Position numbers and translations under genes: made by a program | Assembly (NCBI GenBank): GCA_009746045.1 | Contig: RPFO01000065.1 | Coordinates: 4,650,107 to 4,714,106 of the forward strand | DNA from: Mesostigma viride | Taxonomy: Eukaryota > Streptophyta > Mesostigmatophyceae > Mesostigmatales > Mesostigmataceae | Length of the DNA stretch: 64,000 nucleotides | Reading direction: 5' to 3' | In this document: positions 38,885 to 51,506 of the stretch, one piece after another | Numbering within the stretch: position 1 is the stretch's first letter | Layout: each line of letters begins with the position of its first letter | The notes under the pieces: generated by a model | The model's input: only the letters and a program-made list of their open reading frames with translations | Told to the model about the DNA's origin: nothing | Databases searched by the model: none

Positions 38885-40230
38885 TCATGGCTTACCCACC
38901 TGGCCAGAGCCTGCTCCAGCAGACTTGGCCTGGTCTGGGCAGTCACGTCGCCAATGACCCGTCCTGCCACATCCAAAGCACTTGTCATCCTTCCCAGCAG
39001 CAGCCTTCTTCAGGCCACCCTGGTTCTGGCTGCTCTGACTGGCCTGGGTGCCCTGGCCCTGGCTCTTGCCTTGCCCTTGGCCACCCTTGTTCTGCTGACC
39101 ACCCTGGTGACCACCAGCCTGCTGCTGACCCTTGCCTTTGGATCCCTGCTGCTGGCCCTTGCCACCCTGGTTACCATTCTGCCTGCGCCTGTTAGCCCTC
39201 TGACGCCTACTAGGTCTGGTTTCTCCCTGAGCACCCTGCCCAGGGGCGTCACCATGGACCTGATGAGCGGAGGCTGAAGGGGCACCAGTCACCTGGATTG
39301 CCTTGCAAGCAGCATTGTCAGATGGACGGATATTGAAAATAACCTTTTGCAAGGCTGGCCACGTCCCATCTGTCTGATCAGCAAACATCCTAGCTGCATT
39401 TCTCCCATCCACACTCAGCCCCATGCGATCCAGGAAGTAATCTGCCACTGCTCTATCAGTCAGATTGAAGCCATGCTTGGCCCCCTTCTCCCTGATGCGT
39501 GTGAGCCGCTGCAGCTCCTCAGCTATTGTGCCCTTGATCTCAAAGGTATCATAGCTGAGCTTATAGTGATTAGTGAGGTTGAGTACCTTATCAGAAACTC
39601 CTGACGTAGGCCCTCTAGGAACTGAGACCAAGTCAGCTTGTCCTTGACAGCTTGCCTAGCCTTGTCCCTCACACGCTCACTTGAATCCCTATTAGTCGTG
39701 GATGTGTGGAATACCTGCACAAGGTTGACAGTGGGATCTACAGAGCATGAAACTAGCTCCATATCCTCCAACCACTTGTCTAGCTCTTCCTGTCCCACAG
39801 GAGGCTTGAGAGGCTTCTGGCCATTCATCACAGCCACAGCACTCATATGAGGTCTAGTCCCAGGCAAAGCACGAGGGTCACTGCCAATGACAGCAGCTCC
39901 TACTGGTGCTAATGGCGCAGGAACATAGCTGCAGGAACACCAGACGGAGGCACACATGGTCTCTTACCAGGTGCTTGCCGTTCAGCATCATTCTGGCCCT
40001 CCCCCGTCAGCACCACGCCGTCGGTTGGCCACCCTGCACGCTCCTCCCCTTGTGCCACCTCTTTCCTCTTCCGGTTGGATGCCCTCCTGCCATTGACGCC
40101 CTCTGCCGTTGGGATTGCCTGTCCCTCTGGCACGACGTTGGCGGGGCCTCCCGTGTCTGCCCTTGCCTCACCCCGCCATCCCCCGCTCCCGCCCCGCTCC
40201 CGCTGCCGCCCCGCGCGTGTTACGAAGCAT
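38885..40230 (-). CDS. gag: Element A gag, broken
   Basis: Start at the ATG 40230 in the same tataATG(C)-(T)CG context as element C. The middle holds KPLKPPVGQEELDKWLEDME, a capsid-like helical region and RALADYFLDRMGLSVDGRNA-type sequence. The end has a zinc knuckle, CFGCGRTGHWRRDCPDQ (C-x2-C-x4-H-x4-C), for RNA binding. Frames change near 39520-39640 and 39910-39960. It ends with TGA followed by CTT in the pol frame. Confidence 0.65.
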
Positions 40231-40438
40231 TATAGAATACCACAGAAACACACGCAGATATGGCTGCTGGAACCCACTCAGGCTCACGCACTTACTCCAG
40301 ACGAGGCCGCCTCCTGGCTTGCACTCGCCTGCCCCTCCTCACGGTCTGGACGCTGCTCAACACCCTCAGCAACCGGTATGGCTGCTGCTGCCTCTGCGAC
40401 AATCTGGAGGTCTGGGTTAAACTCTCCCAGCACGCAGG

Positions 40439-41419
40439 TCACAGGTCGCCCGTCTCCTTGCGTTCGACTGGATGTTGTGTCTCACCTGGGTTGCGATGCC
40501 AAGCAAGATCGCGTACCCACCGCTTACCGCCGCCGACAAGCTCGTTCTGCTCGCCTCGGCCGTAACGATCGTACTCGTGAGTCACCTCACGAGGGATATG
40601 CAGATCAGCTCTCTGCCTTCCTCGTAGGTCTCGGTAGTGCCGTCGCCCTCGTTTATCTGCTGGGCTGAGCGCTTGACGGAGCCCTCTGGCTTGTCAGTCC
40701 ACTCAAAATGGACGTCTTCAGGCGTCTTCTCGACCCCCGTGACAATCTCCACCTCCGGACCCCACGCAGTGGTGGTTTCCGGCCTCGGTGTATCAAGCCT
40801 GGAGTACACTCCGAAAGGCTGCGTGGTAATATAGAACCTGTCTGCGTACCCTCTCGACTCTTGCAAAAGGACAGCAACAAGATTCTCAATGGTTTGGGCA
40901 AATACCTCTGCCGTGCTCCAAGGATTCACCGCCTCCCGAGCACGCGCGTTCCGGATGATGTCGGCGTCTGGTACCCCCTCTCCTAGCACTGCTGTCGCCA
41001 CCCAGTGGTTGAACAGTCTGGTGCTGCCGAGCGCTGTTGCCACGATCTGGCTAAGCGCCTCCCTGGCAAGGTCGAGACCGGCTAAGCGTGATATGGGCGC
41101 CCTGATAAGCGACCTCCACACGATTAGCAGTTTCAGCTAGCGCGTCACGAATGCGCACCAACTCTTCCACCGCCACTCGCCCCGTCTCACCTGGAGAAAT
41201 CACGACGCGAGCCCGTTGTATAATCGGGTCCGCCGCCGCTGGCCTGCTGCCTCCCCCACTCACCGCCACCCACCCCTCTTCTGCCAAGTGCCTCGCTACG
41301 TAGGCCGCTTGCACGAATGTTGGAGCGTTTGCTTGGTTACGGTAGGGGAAAAACGCTTGCGCGTCTCTCTGCTCGTTCGCCTCACCAGCACCGTGGCTGC
41401 TTGACGATGAACCAGACAT
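40439..41419 (-). CDS. Element A ORF0, extra ORF between LTR and gag
   Basis: The ATG at 41419 lies 25 bases after the 5' LTR. The product shares with element C TFVQAAYVARHLAEEGWVAV, DLAREALSQIVATALGSTRL, NPWSTAEVFAQT, LLQESRG-x-ADR, the PEDVHFEW/PEDFHYQF region and KRWVRDLAWHR, to a TGA at 40439. Two frame changes occur (near 41080 and 40610). It has no domain I know and precedes gag, where canonical copia elements have nothing. Conservation along its full length in two diverged elements argues for a real gene. Confidence 0.6.
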
Positions 41420-41444
41420 GAAAGCGCTTGGAAGCAATAGTACG

Positions 41445-42093
41445 ATTTGCGCAGCAACTCGTCAGCAGAGCTTGTGAGCTCCTGGTCCTTGCCGGCTGGA
41501 ATGACCCTAGGCTGCTGGCTAGCAACCTTTATCCTCACACCAGGCCTACGACCCTCGATAGGCTCGCCACTCGTCGTGACGACCAAGGTTCGTGTGTGAA
41601 GACGCTCGTTGCCTCGTTGAGCCTCGAGCTATATGCAACCTCGTTCCATTCTTGTTCCTCGGTCATGAGCAACGCTGGGCAACGCTACATTGCCAGAGCC
41701 TCGTATCGCTGCCCTGCATCCTTGTTGCAGGCAGCATACAGGAATCTCTGGCTATCCTGTGTCTAGGACAGCACAGGACCTGCCACAGTCCTGCAAGGAC
41801 TTACATCCTTGCAGACCTGCTGGCTGGCTACTGGCTTCTACTAGCCACAGTACCGTTGAGCCCTCAGTACACTGTGTCCCAGTCACGTGAGAATACAGGC
41901 TAAGCCTGTGCAGGCACGGCCTGCCACGTGTCCTGTCCACTATGCCCTGAGTGTGCCCCGCCCTCGCCCACCGGTCGGCAGTACTTCGGGACTTGATAAC
42001 TCTCTAGTCCCTTGTCTGTTCTAGGCGGTTGACACGGCGTTGGAAAGGTCTCCTCAACCTGCATCCATCTAGCACATTGGTGCCCCAATATGC
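41445..42093 (-). repeat. 5' LTR of element A, truncated
   Basis: Matches 33705-34352 in direct orientation with about seven differences. Similarity ends at ccccaatatgc (42093), where an unrelated gag-like frame begins, so about 190 outer bases are lost. Confidence 0.7.
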
Positions 42094-43300
42094 CCATCTC
42101 GCGCGGGGGAGGCGGTGGGCGGTCAGCTTAATTAATCTCACCAAGAAGGCCTGCCCATGCGTGTATGCAAGGATTTTGCTCTCAAGCGCACGTGCAAGCT
42201 TCTTAGAATTCTCACCTTCCTCCATGTCGAAGTTCTTGAGTATGGCGTTGAGGCTGCGCTTGGCGAGCTCGGCCTCCTCGCGGAGGTCAAGCGTCTGCAT
42301 GCCGCTGGATCGAGCTGGGCTGCGGCGGCGGAGGTGGTGGAGGTGGTATGTTGCTTGAGCATGTCCGCCCACTGAGGTTGTGATGGGAGGAGCATCGCCG
42401 GCCTGGCAGGCCAGCAGGGCCTGGCTTGGCGGCAATGTCCTTCACCGCCTGGGCGGAGAGGCCTGCGGTACGGTTTGGCAGGACCTCGATGGCGATTGCA
42501 TTGTCTTTAATTAGGCGCTGGTCAATGTCAAGGAGCTGGGCTTTGATGTCGGCGGTGGAGGTGGAGGTGGCAGTGGAGGTGGAGGCGACGGCGGTGGAAA
42601 TGTGAGGAAGTTCAGCAGTCAGCGTGCCACCGATTGCTGCTACGTCGGCAGCAAGGGGGGTCACGTGCTGCTGAAAGGCTTCCGTGAGGATGGAACGGAA
42701 TGTGGCTGCGGAGATGGTGGGGGACCAGATCTCGCCGTCAGACTTCTGGAGGAGTGAGCAGAGAATCAGGTGCTGAAGGTCAGGCCGGCTGTAGTGGAGG
42801 CCCGTCAGCAGCAGATCTCGGCACTGAAGCCTGCGGCCATTTGGCTCGAGAAGGCGATTGATGCTGTGAAGGTGGAGGCACAGCTTGCAAGGAGCGAGGC
42901 GTAATCCCCGAAGAAAATGCACTCCAGAGCAGTGCACGGGGCAATGTTGTACCAGTCGTAATCGTCGACATTGAAGGTTTTTAGCTTGAAACGCGGTTCG
43001 CGTGGAAAGGATGAGCGGCTGCGTTTAGGTTCTGGCAATGCCGATGGCGAGGCCGCGGAGGAGTGAACCACTAACGCTTGGCTAGTACGTAGGGTCACCG
43101 TGGCCTGCGAGGCCGGGAGGCAAAGCTGCAGCCGGAGCTGCAGGCGCATTTGCTTGGCTCATCGCAGTTTCCAAACTGCAATTCGTCGAGAGGCGTTTGC
43201 TCATCCGTATATAGCGTAATAGCTTCGGAAAATTATAGCAGCATGTGCGTCGTAGAAAGACGTATCGATTGTGATATTCACGGCTAAATTCGGTGCTCAA
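42094..43300 (-). pseudogene. Gag-like fragment of another retroelement
   Basis: Minus-strand frames in order: MSQANAPAAPAAALPPGLAG, then PREPRFKLKTFNVDDYDWYN, then DGEIWSPTISAATFRSILTE, KDNAIAIEVLPNRTAGLSAQ and finally NAILKNFDMEEGENSKKLAR. The frames change near 43080, 42830 and 42430. The helical, Ala/Ser-rich layout before an RT-containing region is gag- or ORF1-like, but there is no zinc knuckle and the family is not recognised. It abuts the truncated LTR of element A. Confidence 0.35.
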
Positions 43301-43569
43301 ACGTGAAAGTTATGAGCGCCGCCGTCAGCCATGGCTACCTCGTGGCTCGTGGCTCGGTATACCCCCACCCATCCAGCAAGGAATATGTGCTACATGATCT
43401 CCCTTAAGGGAGGCATTAACTAATTAATATATATTAAAAAAATATAATTACTTACAGCAGAGTGAAATCACTCAAACCAAAGCAAACGCCCAGCTATAAA
43501 CCTATATACAGAGCCATGTCAAAGCTCTATACTACGATAAGACCAATGGAAACGCCTAACGGGAGGAAC

Positions 43570-43987
43570 CTAATAGCCCTGCTGCACCGCAAAATCAGCC
43601 CGCGTACGGCGGAGCATGATGTCAGCCATGGCCCGAGTCAGCGCCACCGACAAGCGCTGACGCCAATATGACGTCCAGGTCCGCGCCGACCATGGGGCCC
43701 GCTGGCCCTCCAGGTCCAGCCGGTCCTCCCGGAGCCGGCAACACTCCTTGAAGAAGGCGGAGGTCAGGGGCCCCATGGCCCCAAACTCCTCCAGGACAAA
43801 GGGCACCACACGATGGTGCCCGACGTCGCCGTAGGCCAGGAGCTTGGCCCGCTCCGCCCGGTCCGCCGTGTAACCTGCCGTGAGGGAGGCCCCAGCCACG
43901 TGGCTAAGAGCCAGTTGCAATAATGTGTTTTGGATACCAACGCTCTTCGTCGAGAGGCAAGTGCTTTGGTGCTACGCAGAGGAACAC
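43570..43987 (-). pseudogene. C-terminal fragment of a reverse-transcriptase polyprotein
   Basis: The frame with YTADRAERAKLLAYGDVGHH, VVPFVLEEFGAMGPLTSAFF and WTSYWRQRLSVALTRAMAD resembles the region after RT in algal/plant non-LTR polyproteins ('vvPfvle.fG..G...'). It ends at 43570; nothing upstream matches RT. 43300-43570 and 43990-44600 show no further gene. Confidence 0.4.
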
Positions 43988-44605
43988 GCAGGCGGCTCCT
44001 CGTCCGCCGTCACGTTGCATTTATTTCTCATTAACTTATCATCGTGCATTGGACTTGCTTAACATAGTCCGAGATTCCTCGGCGCGACGCTAGATGCCGT
44101 TCTCAAGATTCCGACGCAGCAAAGATGCTGACGGCGCGGCGTCCACACTAGGATTTATGGTACTGAGTAGAACTACACAGTACAACTCCGACTTCTTTTT
44201 CTTTGTGAGTCGGTACGGACAGGGATGTACTCAAGATGATCGGTACGGCCGCATCCCAGTCACCGACTTCACAATCCTAGTAGTGGCAAAGTCTTGTTGG
44301 GAAACAACACCAACAAGCATAGCGGTCGCATGAACATGGTATGCATGTGCAAGACACACATCATGATGGCAAGTCATTTATTCATCGTACCACACTGGGG
44401 AAACCCGGAAACATAGTATGCCGGCCACCGCCAAGCATCAACGGGTGAAAACCCAGACAAGAGCCCATTACATAGTATGCAACTCTCCCGCAGAGAGAAG
44501 CATCAAGGCCATGGTCAATGCCAATTTTAAATAGGAAATTCAGAAAAGAGTGAGAACACACATCAGTCAGGGCAAGATGTAACCCTGAAATCAGACAGGG
44601 ACAAT

Positions 44606-45562
44606 TTAAAGTGTCACCTGAACTAGACGAAGCTTGTCATACTGAGGCCTAGCCTTGGCATACAGCTTGGTCAAAGCATCTGAAATGTTATCATTGTCGC
44701 GAACATGGTACAGCGAAACAGCATCACTATATTCTTTGGCACGAAGGAAGTCGAGCTTGCGCGTGCGCGCAGAAGGATCAGCCAAAAAGTCAATCAGCGA
44801 CTGCGAATCCGTGAAGATGGTGGTATCAACCTGTGGAATGACACGGCAAAACTTCAAACACCACCGAAGAACCGCACGGAAATACATCAACTCCTCAGCA
44901 GTCTCGCAGAAGGCACGAGCCTCTGCAGTGTCACTACCCACATACACCCGCCGATGTAAGCGAGAAAACCACGCAAAGGGTGAAGGGGAAGATTCAGGGA
45001 CATGGACAGTGGCAGAATTACTCAAAAGCACCACAGCGGCACAGCGCCCACGGAGCTTAGAGATATTAGCACTATCCAAACTGCTATCACAATACGCGGA
45101 CAAGTGAATAGGCCGCTCATAGTCCACCCCATGTAAGACCAACCCAGGGGAGGCAGAAATGTACTTACACTTGACATTGCGGGAAAGAGAGCACATCAAG
45201 TCATCTGGCAACCGAGCAAGCACCGCCAAGTCAGGGGAAACGGTAGAGACCAGCCAGTTCAGCTTACCCCGCAGAGAACCACACTCAGCAGGCTGAATAT
45301 ACTGACTAGTAAGGGATGAAATCTGAGTGATGAGCTCCTGAACATAGTCCCCCGCTGCACGCAGCGTCATCACATATCTGCCAGAGGCATCCTTGGTGAG
45401 CATAGTGTCGACGCCACAGAACTTGACATACTTGTCCAAGACGCGGCGAATGACCTTGCCGACCGGGAAGTGCTGAGCAACAGTGGCACAAAACCAGTCT
45501 AGCAGTTGTAATACGAGTTGTAATACGAGTTGTGAGGGTAAGAATGCCACGAATTCCGCCAT
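44606..45562 (-). pseudogene. Copia-type RT/RNase H fragment of a diverged element
   Basis: A 318-codon frame. It starts within the end of RT (HFPVGKVIRRVLDKYVKFCG, then SLRGKLNWLVSTVSPDLAVL) and includes RNase H with AYCDSSLDSANISKLRGRCA, SDTAEARAFCETAEEL, FTDSQSLIDFLADPS and DNDNISDALTKLYAK. It is clearly more distant from A, B and C than these are from each other. The 5' part of pol, gag and LTRs are missing. The frame itself is intact, suggesting it lost its partner sequences fairly recently. Confidence 0.6.
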
Positions 45563-45568
45563 GGTTCT

Positions 45569-46261
45569 TGCAGGAAGTTGCCTTTATTAACAATCAGGAA
45601 ACACAGACGTAAGTCACGTCACTTCCAAGACTGCACGCAGCACAGACGACAGGGTCGCAGTGCCAAGAGAACGTGCACGCAAGAACTAGCGTCCCGGTGT
45701 GACCAAGTCACTCATATAGCTTACTAGGGACGCGTCCAAGTATTCAGCTGCACTGTCACAGCTGAACTGTCAATCAATTGATTACACAGACTCTGGCACG
45801 CCTTTGGCGCGCAGATCTATCAATTGTCCATACGGCTAGTCCTGTGGACCTATCCGTACACTAGTCAGCATCAATTGTCTCATAGGTCCTGGCGCGCTAC
45901 AGTGCGCCTACCTATCAATTGACCATCAAGTCCTGTACAAGTCCTGTCAACGTCCTGCGGACTATCAAAGTGACACTTGTACATCCTGTGTCCGTACGCG
46001 CCCACAGTGGCGCGCCGGGTACTGTCGGCACAGCCTAGGAAACGTCATAACTTTTACGTTCCTTAACCAAATGAGGCGTTCAAGGTGCCGTTGGAAAGAG
46101 CGTAACAATCTCTATCCATCTAACGTAAATCCTTTACGTTAACTCCAATCCCTTCTTTTCTTTAGGGGTCACATCCCCTGCCAGGGACCCTTGAAGTAGC
46201 TTGAAATGTCCTTCACTCCAGCTTGAAGCTTGAACAGATGTCTTTAATGGCCAATGCCATT
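45569..46261 (-). repeat. Probable 3' LTR of element B
   Basis: It lies after the B polypurine-like run (minus strand aaaagaaagggctggggg, 46262-46279), the position where A and C have their LTR, and contains ttaactccaatccc-like sequence as in the A LTR. An aataaa-type signal (minus strand gttaataaagg) is near 45585. No second copy is found on the right side of B, so borders are approximate. Confidence 0.4.
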
Positions 46262-47093
46262 CCCCCAGCCCTTTCTTTTAAGGAACTGGAAAAGAAACAG
46301 ATCTGCCACAGGGAAAACCATTTCATGAGAAATGGAGAAAACCTATGGAAGTGGCATTACAGAGTACCACCAGATATTAGAAGCACACAAAATTAAATAC
46401 ATACAGGTTAATTCTATGAGGTCTTCTCCAGGAATTAATCCCATCACCTCGGTAGAGCCTCCAGTACAATGACCTTCTGGCGGTGAGTTACATTAATCCC
46501 AGATACTAATCCCATAAAACCCAGTACATATTCAATATAAGTACAATAAATCCATGACAATTAAAATACCACTTGACAAAGTAAGGCGTATTACAATAGT
46601 TTGCCTGTCATTCTCTCAACAGGGGTCTATTGGCGCCCGTCTTACGGCGCCCGTCTACTTGCCAGATGGTAAACTGCCACAGCAAACAAATGACAAAATG
46701 AAACACATAGGCAACAATTAAATCCTGCCCTGGGGAACTAGGGAAGTCTGAACAGGCAAACACCTGAACAGGCCAGCTTGTAGAAACATAATACCAGGGA
46801 ATCGAACCCCGCCCTATAAACCCCAGAATAAAGGTTCCCAGACCATTGTGAGAAGTATGTACAAATATACATTTCTTTTACAATAGAATACATGGTCTGT
46901 AATGGACCTGTCAACCTTGTGTAGTCAACAGCATGAACCCCAGCCAAAACCTGGCTGTATCCTGATTAAAATCAGAGTGAGTGTACCATGGTCCATGAGC
47001 CTTAGTACAGACTAAAATACAGGTATTATGCCAGTCACAATGCTGACACTACCACACAATCTGCTCTCCAATGCCCTATAACCATGCACCAGC
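46262..47093 (-). other. 3' untranslated region of element B
   Basis: Noncoding. It keeps the two shared blocks: gggttcgattccct (minus strand, about 46798-46812) and paired gggcgcc boxes (about 46625-46650). No gene is seen. Confidence 0.5.
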
Positions 47094-50000
47094 TTAGACA
47101 GCTTGCTGAGATGGGTCCATCAGAGACTGAAGAACCTTGTATTGCACTGCTGCCTTCTGCACTAGCTTGGTCAAAGCATCAGCAGGATTGTCAACCCCAG
47201 GGATATGCTCAATATTGGCCAAGGAGGACAACTCCTTAAGAAGGAGATAATCCAAGTCCCTACTTCTGGCCATCTGCCTGTGCACAAACTGCACCATCCC
47301 CATGGAGTCTGTTTTTAGAAGAGTGGTAACCTGAAGTGGCCAAGGAGTGTTAGAAGTCATCTGATGAAGCAACTCCTTCAGATAAAGGCTTGTGTGAATG
47401 CCTTCACAAATAGCCCTGCATTCTGCCACATCACTGCTGACAGCCACCCGTTTGTGCAGGCGACTAAACCAGCTCACCAAACTCCCCAGGCCTTCCTGTC
47501 TGAGCACAAAGAGCCCTGCAGCCCTGCCCCTGACCTTGGAGACCTGCCTGCTGTCCATTGAGCTATCCACATACAGCTCCATGCAAATGGGTTGTGATAA
47601 ATCCACTGCAGACAACAGAATGCCAGATGAAGCCCTGACCTGATCAGCCACCTTGGCAGACCCTAGCTCCACCAGCATGTCATCAGGCAACCTGGCTATG
47701 ACCATAAGGTCTGGCCTGGAAATGCCTGCCACCCAAGCAACCATGCCCCTCACTATGGGACACAGTGCCTGTGTGATGGTTGGAGGAAGCTTGCTAATGA
47801 GGGTCTCTTGATAGTCATTGCCCCCACCAGCAGCATACGCCACTCCCCTCCCTTCTTCACCAGTGTGGCCTCCATGCCCACAAACAGCAGAGGCTCATTC
47901 TCCACCTGCCATTGCTCCCTACCCAGAGGAAACTTGGACTTAATGATGGTGATCAGCTCCTTAAGCCACGACGTGGGAGCTATCAGATGTAGGTCATCCC
48001 CGTGCAGCGAAGCATACACTGGCAGGCCTTCCCATTGCCCCAGAAACAGACAGGGGTCTACAGGAGAGACCTTCAAGTTGCAATGCTCCTTCAGGAAACG
48101 GTTGAGAGTCTCCCTCCAGATTATTGGACTTGACCTCAGGCCCTCCAGGCCTTTGAGGATTTTAAGGAACTCCGTGTGGATGTCCCTTTTCCATACAGCA
48201 GGCACCCTAACATAGAAAGGCGTCTTGCCCTCCCACTTTTCCTGTGCCACATCTGCATCACCCTCCAGAAATGCCCTCTTGAAGTCTATCACCACTGAGC
48301 CATAGTCCAAGCCCTTGTTGAGAAGGCCTAGAAAGACACACAGCAGCAGCCTCCAAGTATCATGCAGCATGCCAGGGGTATACAACTCCTCAGCAGTGCA
48401 CTCACCAGTACCCTTGAACTCATTCAGCACTGGCCTGACATGTGGTACCTTGACCCCGTCCACCTCCTTCATCTTGATGACAAACTTGAGCTTGAGTAGA
48501 CGTCGTGCAGGAGGCAGGTCATTGACAGGTTCCACGCATTTCTTGGAGATCCAATCCTCCCCAGATTTAATGAGACCCAGTGTGACCTGGGGACACATAA
48601 TGGGAGAGGACATGAGCTTCACCAGGCCTTGGTAGTTGATAGGGCTGTGTCCAGCAAGTGAGTGAGGACCAATGCCCAAACTGCTTGGATGACTAGCAGC
48701 TGGCAGTATGAGGTCATCAACCAAGGGCTCCTGCCCCTGGCACACTTGCACACGCTTAACCGTCCTGGTTACTGCACGTGATAGGTGAGTGGTCCTGAAA
48801 TTAATCAGTGGGACCTGACCAGCCCCTTCCTTAGTCAGGAGAGAGGACGTGATCACTACCCCATCCTGGCATAGGAAATTCTGCCCCAGAAGAGCAGGTC
48901 CTTGATAGCCCTCCAAGACACAAAAAGCAGTGTCCTGTCCAAGGATAGGAATGAATACCTCACCCAGTACCTTCACGTGTACCCCGCCACTGAAGTCAGA
49001 CACAAACTGATAGCTGGGTTCAGACATGCTGTACCCTGCTGCAGCCCTGGTCCCAATAATGGAGACCTGAGAATTAGTGTCTACCTCTAAGGCAGTGTCC
49101 AGCCCCAGATTGCCATGCCACCTGAGCTTGGCTACCTTGGGCTGCTTCTTGGCCCTTTGTAGAGCCCCAATCAATCCAGCCAAACTTGTCCCCTTGGGCT
49201 TGGTTAGTGCCTTGGGCTTGACAGTTGACTCCCCAGCTGTTGACCTTGCAGCCTGTTCAACAAGTACCTCTGCAACCTGGCCAGGGCTGACAGATTCCCC
49301 TGCAACAGATGTGGTCGTTGCGTCAGTGATGTCACCTGGGACCTGAAAATCCTGCAGATCCTGTGAGCCTTGTGCCTGACTGCCCTCATTCATCAGGTTA
49401 GGCTTGACATATGACCAACTCAGCCGGTGTTCATGCTTTGGTTCGTCCTCCATGCTGACCAAGCATGCGTGGCTAGCTTCATCAACCTGGGTAACCACCC
49501 CAGGACTCCAGCTACCACGTTTGCCATAAAGGCTAGGTTCCTTCCAAGCTAGGACCTTCTGACCCACTTGTGGCTCCAGCATCTTCCAACCCCGGTCCTT
49601 CTCCCTCAGCTTGGCAAAGGTGACATGTGCAGCATGTTTCCAGCCCTCCAGCACATGTGGTGGGCACAGGCCATGATATAGACCCATTGGGCTGACAGCA
49701 ACTCCATCATAGTAGAAGTTAACCCTGCTGTTCAGCTGCTGCTCCACGTTCCTCAGCCATGCACTCCTGACAAGTGCAGGTGCAGACAAGGGTACCCAGT
49801 CTTCAGAGATGATCAATTTCTTGACCTCCTGGATTGCCCTCTCGATAGCACCCTGCTGCCCATGAGCCTCCCTAGGTGTAACCAGCAACTCAGGAAGGGT
49901 AGGATCACCCTTGAGATGCTGAAACTGCATGTCCACCTGGATCCTTGTGGTAGGAAACTTGGCTCTTACATTCTGCAGGGCAGCCAGCAAGTACCTGTTC

Positions 50001-50719
50001 TTCATAGAAGGTAAATGCTCTAGCACCTTGTATTTCGTGTACCTGTCCACGCACACCAACAGTTGCATGCCCCTGATGTGTTGGATATCACACTGCAGAT
50101 CACCAATGCTCTGAGGTAGAGCTTTGGCATGTGATTTCCTGGGCTTGTTGGAGGACAACTGGCACTTACACCGTGAGGCAGCTTGCTGACACGCCTTAAG
50201 AAGGGGTGCCCTGCCCATACGGAAGGCAAAGTTGTTTGACAGAGAAGTGGCATGCCCAAACATGTTGTGGATTCGGGCACCCAACTCCTGGTACACAGAG
50301 GAAGCAGTCCCTGGCACAGTCAGGACTGTGCTGTCAGGTTGTCCAGCATCACCATGCTGACTTCCATCCTGTTCTGACTCAGAGCCTGAGTCACCCTGCT
50401 CATGCCCAACACCTGGACCGCCAGCAGGGACCACATGCATACCACCAGAGGCCTTCACACCCCTCTGTGGTTGTACATTGGTTTCTCTCAAAATGAGAGG
50501 TCCACCCTCGTGCCCAGCACGAGGATGCATAGGGTCAGACATACTTACAGCTGCATCAGCTGTCAAGGACGTCTTCATAGGAACCTGTACCTCTCCAGGT
50601 GACCTGGGGCCACACTGAACCTGGAGATCACCCTCTTGTTGCCCAGATATAAAATCTGCATTGGAGCACCTGGCCTCCCCCTTGGGTGAATTAAGGTGTG
50701 TAGGGGTTGCCTCAGACAG
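47094..50719 (-). CDS. pol: Element B pol: integrase - protease - RT - RNase H
   Basis: In phase with gag after its TGA (50720-50722), and open without interruption from there to 47753, so integrase, protease and RT lie in one frame. Integrase: NMFGHATSLSNNFAFRMG, QCDIQHIRGMQ, QVDMQFQHL, GQQGAIERAIQEVKK. Protease: EVDTNSQVSIIG and ALLGQNFLC. RT: IDFKRAFLEGD and ASLHGDDLHLI. At the C5 run 47821-47825 one missing base shifts the frame into RNase H (YVDSSMDSRQVSKV, TDSMGMVQFVHRQ, GVDNPADALTKLV), ending at 47094. HGDD replaces the usual YVDD at the RT active site. The domain order departs from copia (protease before integrase). Confidence 0.8.
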
Positions 50720-51262
50720 TCACTGCTCCTTGTTGTCTTCTTGCTGACTGCCCTTTGAAGGCTGGCCTGCCTGGGACTTGTTGTTGTTCTTCTTGTTGTT
50801 GTTGTTATTCTTGTTGCTGCCCTGGCCCTGGGACTTCTTGAAGCTGGGACACTCCTTCTTGATGTGCCCCCACCCCTTGCACAGGTAGCATTGTATCTTG
50901 GACTTGCCCTGGCCACTGCCCCCGTTGTCAGACGCGTTGCCCTGCCTGGGCTGACCACCCACCCGCCTGAACACCGACTTGGAGTGTGACCTCCTGTCAG
51001 AATCAGGTGAATGATCTCCCTTGCGCTTGTGATGGTTGCCCCTACGCCCTCCTTGGCTTCGGTCAGCCTCAGACGTCTTGGAGCCACCCTGGGTACGCCC
51101 ACCTGCCTGGGTAGCCTTCACTGCTGGCACTCCACCCTCAAACAGCTCCTCTGCCTCGAGTGCTTGTTTGATTATGACCTTGTAGGCCTTGAGGGTTGAG
51201 TGTGCGCGCAAGTAGTCGAAGTGAACCTTCGACGTATAAAAGCAGTTAGCCGGGCTAATTGC
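50720..51262 (-). CDS. gag: Element B gag, N-terminally truncated
   Basis: Begins mid-protein (SKVHFDYLRAHSTLKAYKVI), followed by a basic Gly/Gln-rich linker and a zinc knuckle CYLCKGWGHIKKECPSF (C-x2-C-x4-H-x4-C), then an Asn/Lys-rich tail. It ends KEQ-TGA-CTG with pol in the same frame. No ATG, ORF0 or 5' LTR is found to the right, so the 5' end of B is lost at about 51262. Confidence 0.6.
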   Translation of the reverse strand, partial: AISPANCFYTSKVHFDYLRAHSTLKAYKVIIKQALEAEELFEGGVPAVKATQAGGRTQGGSKTSEADRSQGGRRGNHHKRKGDHSPDSDRRSHSKSVFRRVGGQPRQGNASDNGGSGQGKSKIQCYLCKGWGHIKKECPSFKKSQGQGSNKNNNNNKKNNNKSQAGQPSKGSQQEDNKEQ

Positions 51263-51506
51263 TTAACATAAATTTGACACGCGGGAAGAGGATCGTTCGC
51301 TCGCCGCTAGCCCACTGCCAGCCCACGCACTCACGAATTCCCAGCCTCCGCAGACTAATTACGCCGGCCCCCTGGCCTCTGTAATTAAGCCTAATTACGC
51401 CTCCGGCCCCTGGGCCGCGTAATTAGCCCTGCGCTCTCTAGGATCTGGCACCCGGCACTATTCCTTCAAGAGTGATCAGAATATTGACGCCGCAATATTC
51501 TAACTT
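51263..51506. other. Spacer between elements B and C
   Basis: About 240 bases with short taattacg...ggccccctgg repeats (51355-51425). No gene or element border with a target duplication was found. Confidence 0.4.

Larger units (their letters stand above)
33705..42093 (-). mobile_element. Element A: copia-type LTR retrotransposon, minus strand
   Basis: Element A reads right to left: 5' LTR (41445-42093, missing its outer about 190 bases), ORF0 (40439-41419), gag (38885-40230), pol (35295-38878), 3' untranslated region and 3' LTR (33705-34545). The LTR copies differ at about seven places in 648 bases, so it is older than element C. Several frames are broken. The outer edge of the 5' LTR is replaced by another retroelement fragment at 42094, so no target duplication can be read. 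Confidence 0.8.

Noticed and set aside
46620-46650. Primer-binding site of the lysine-tRNA type (tggcgcccg)
   Set aside because: It is on the wrong strand and at the 3' end of the elements, and it is part of a palindromic pair.
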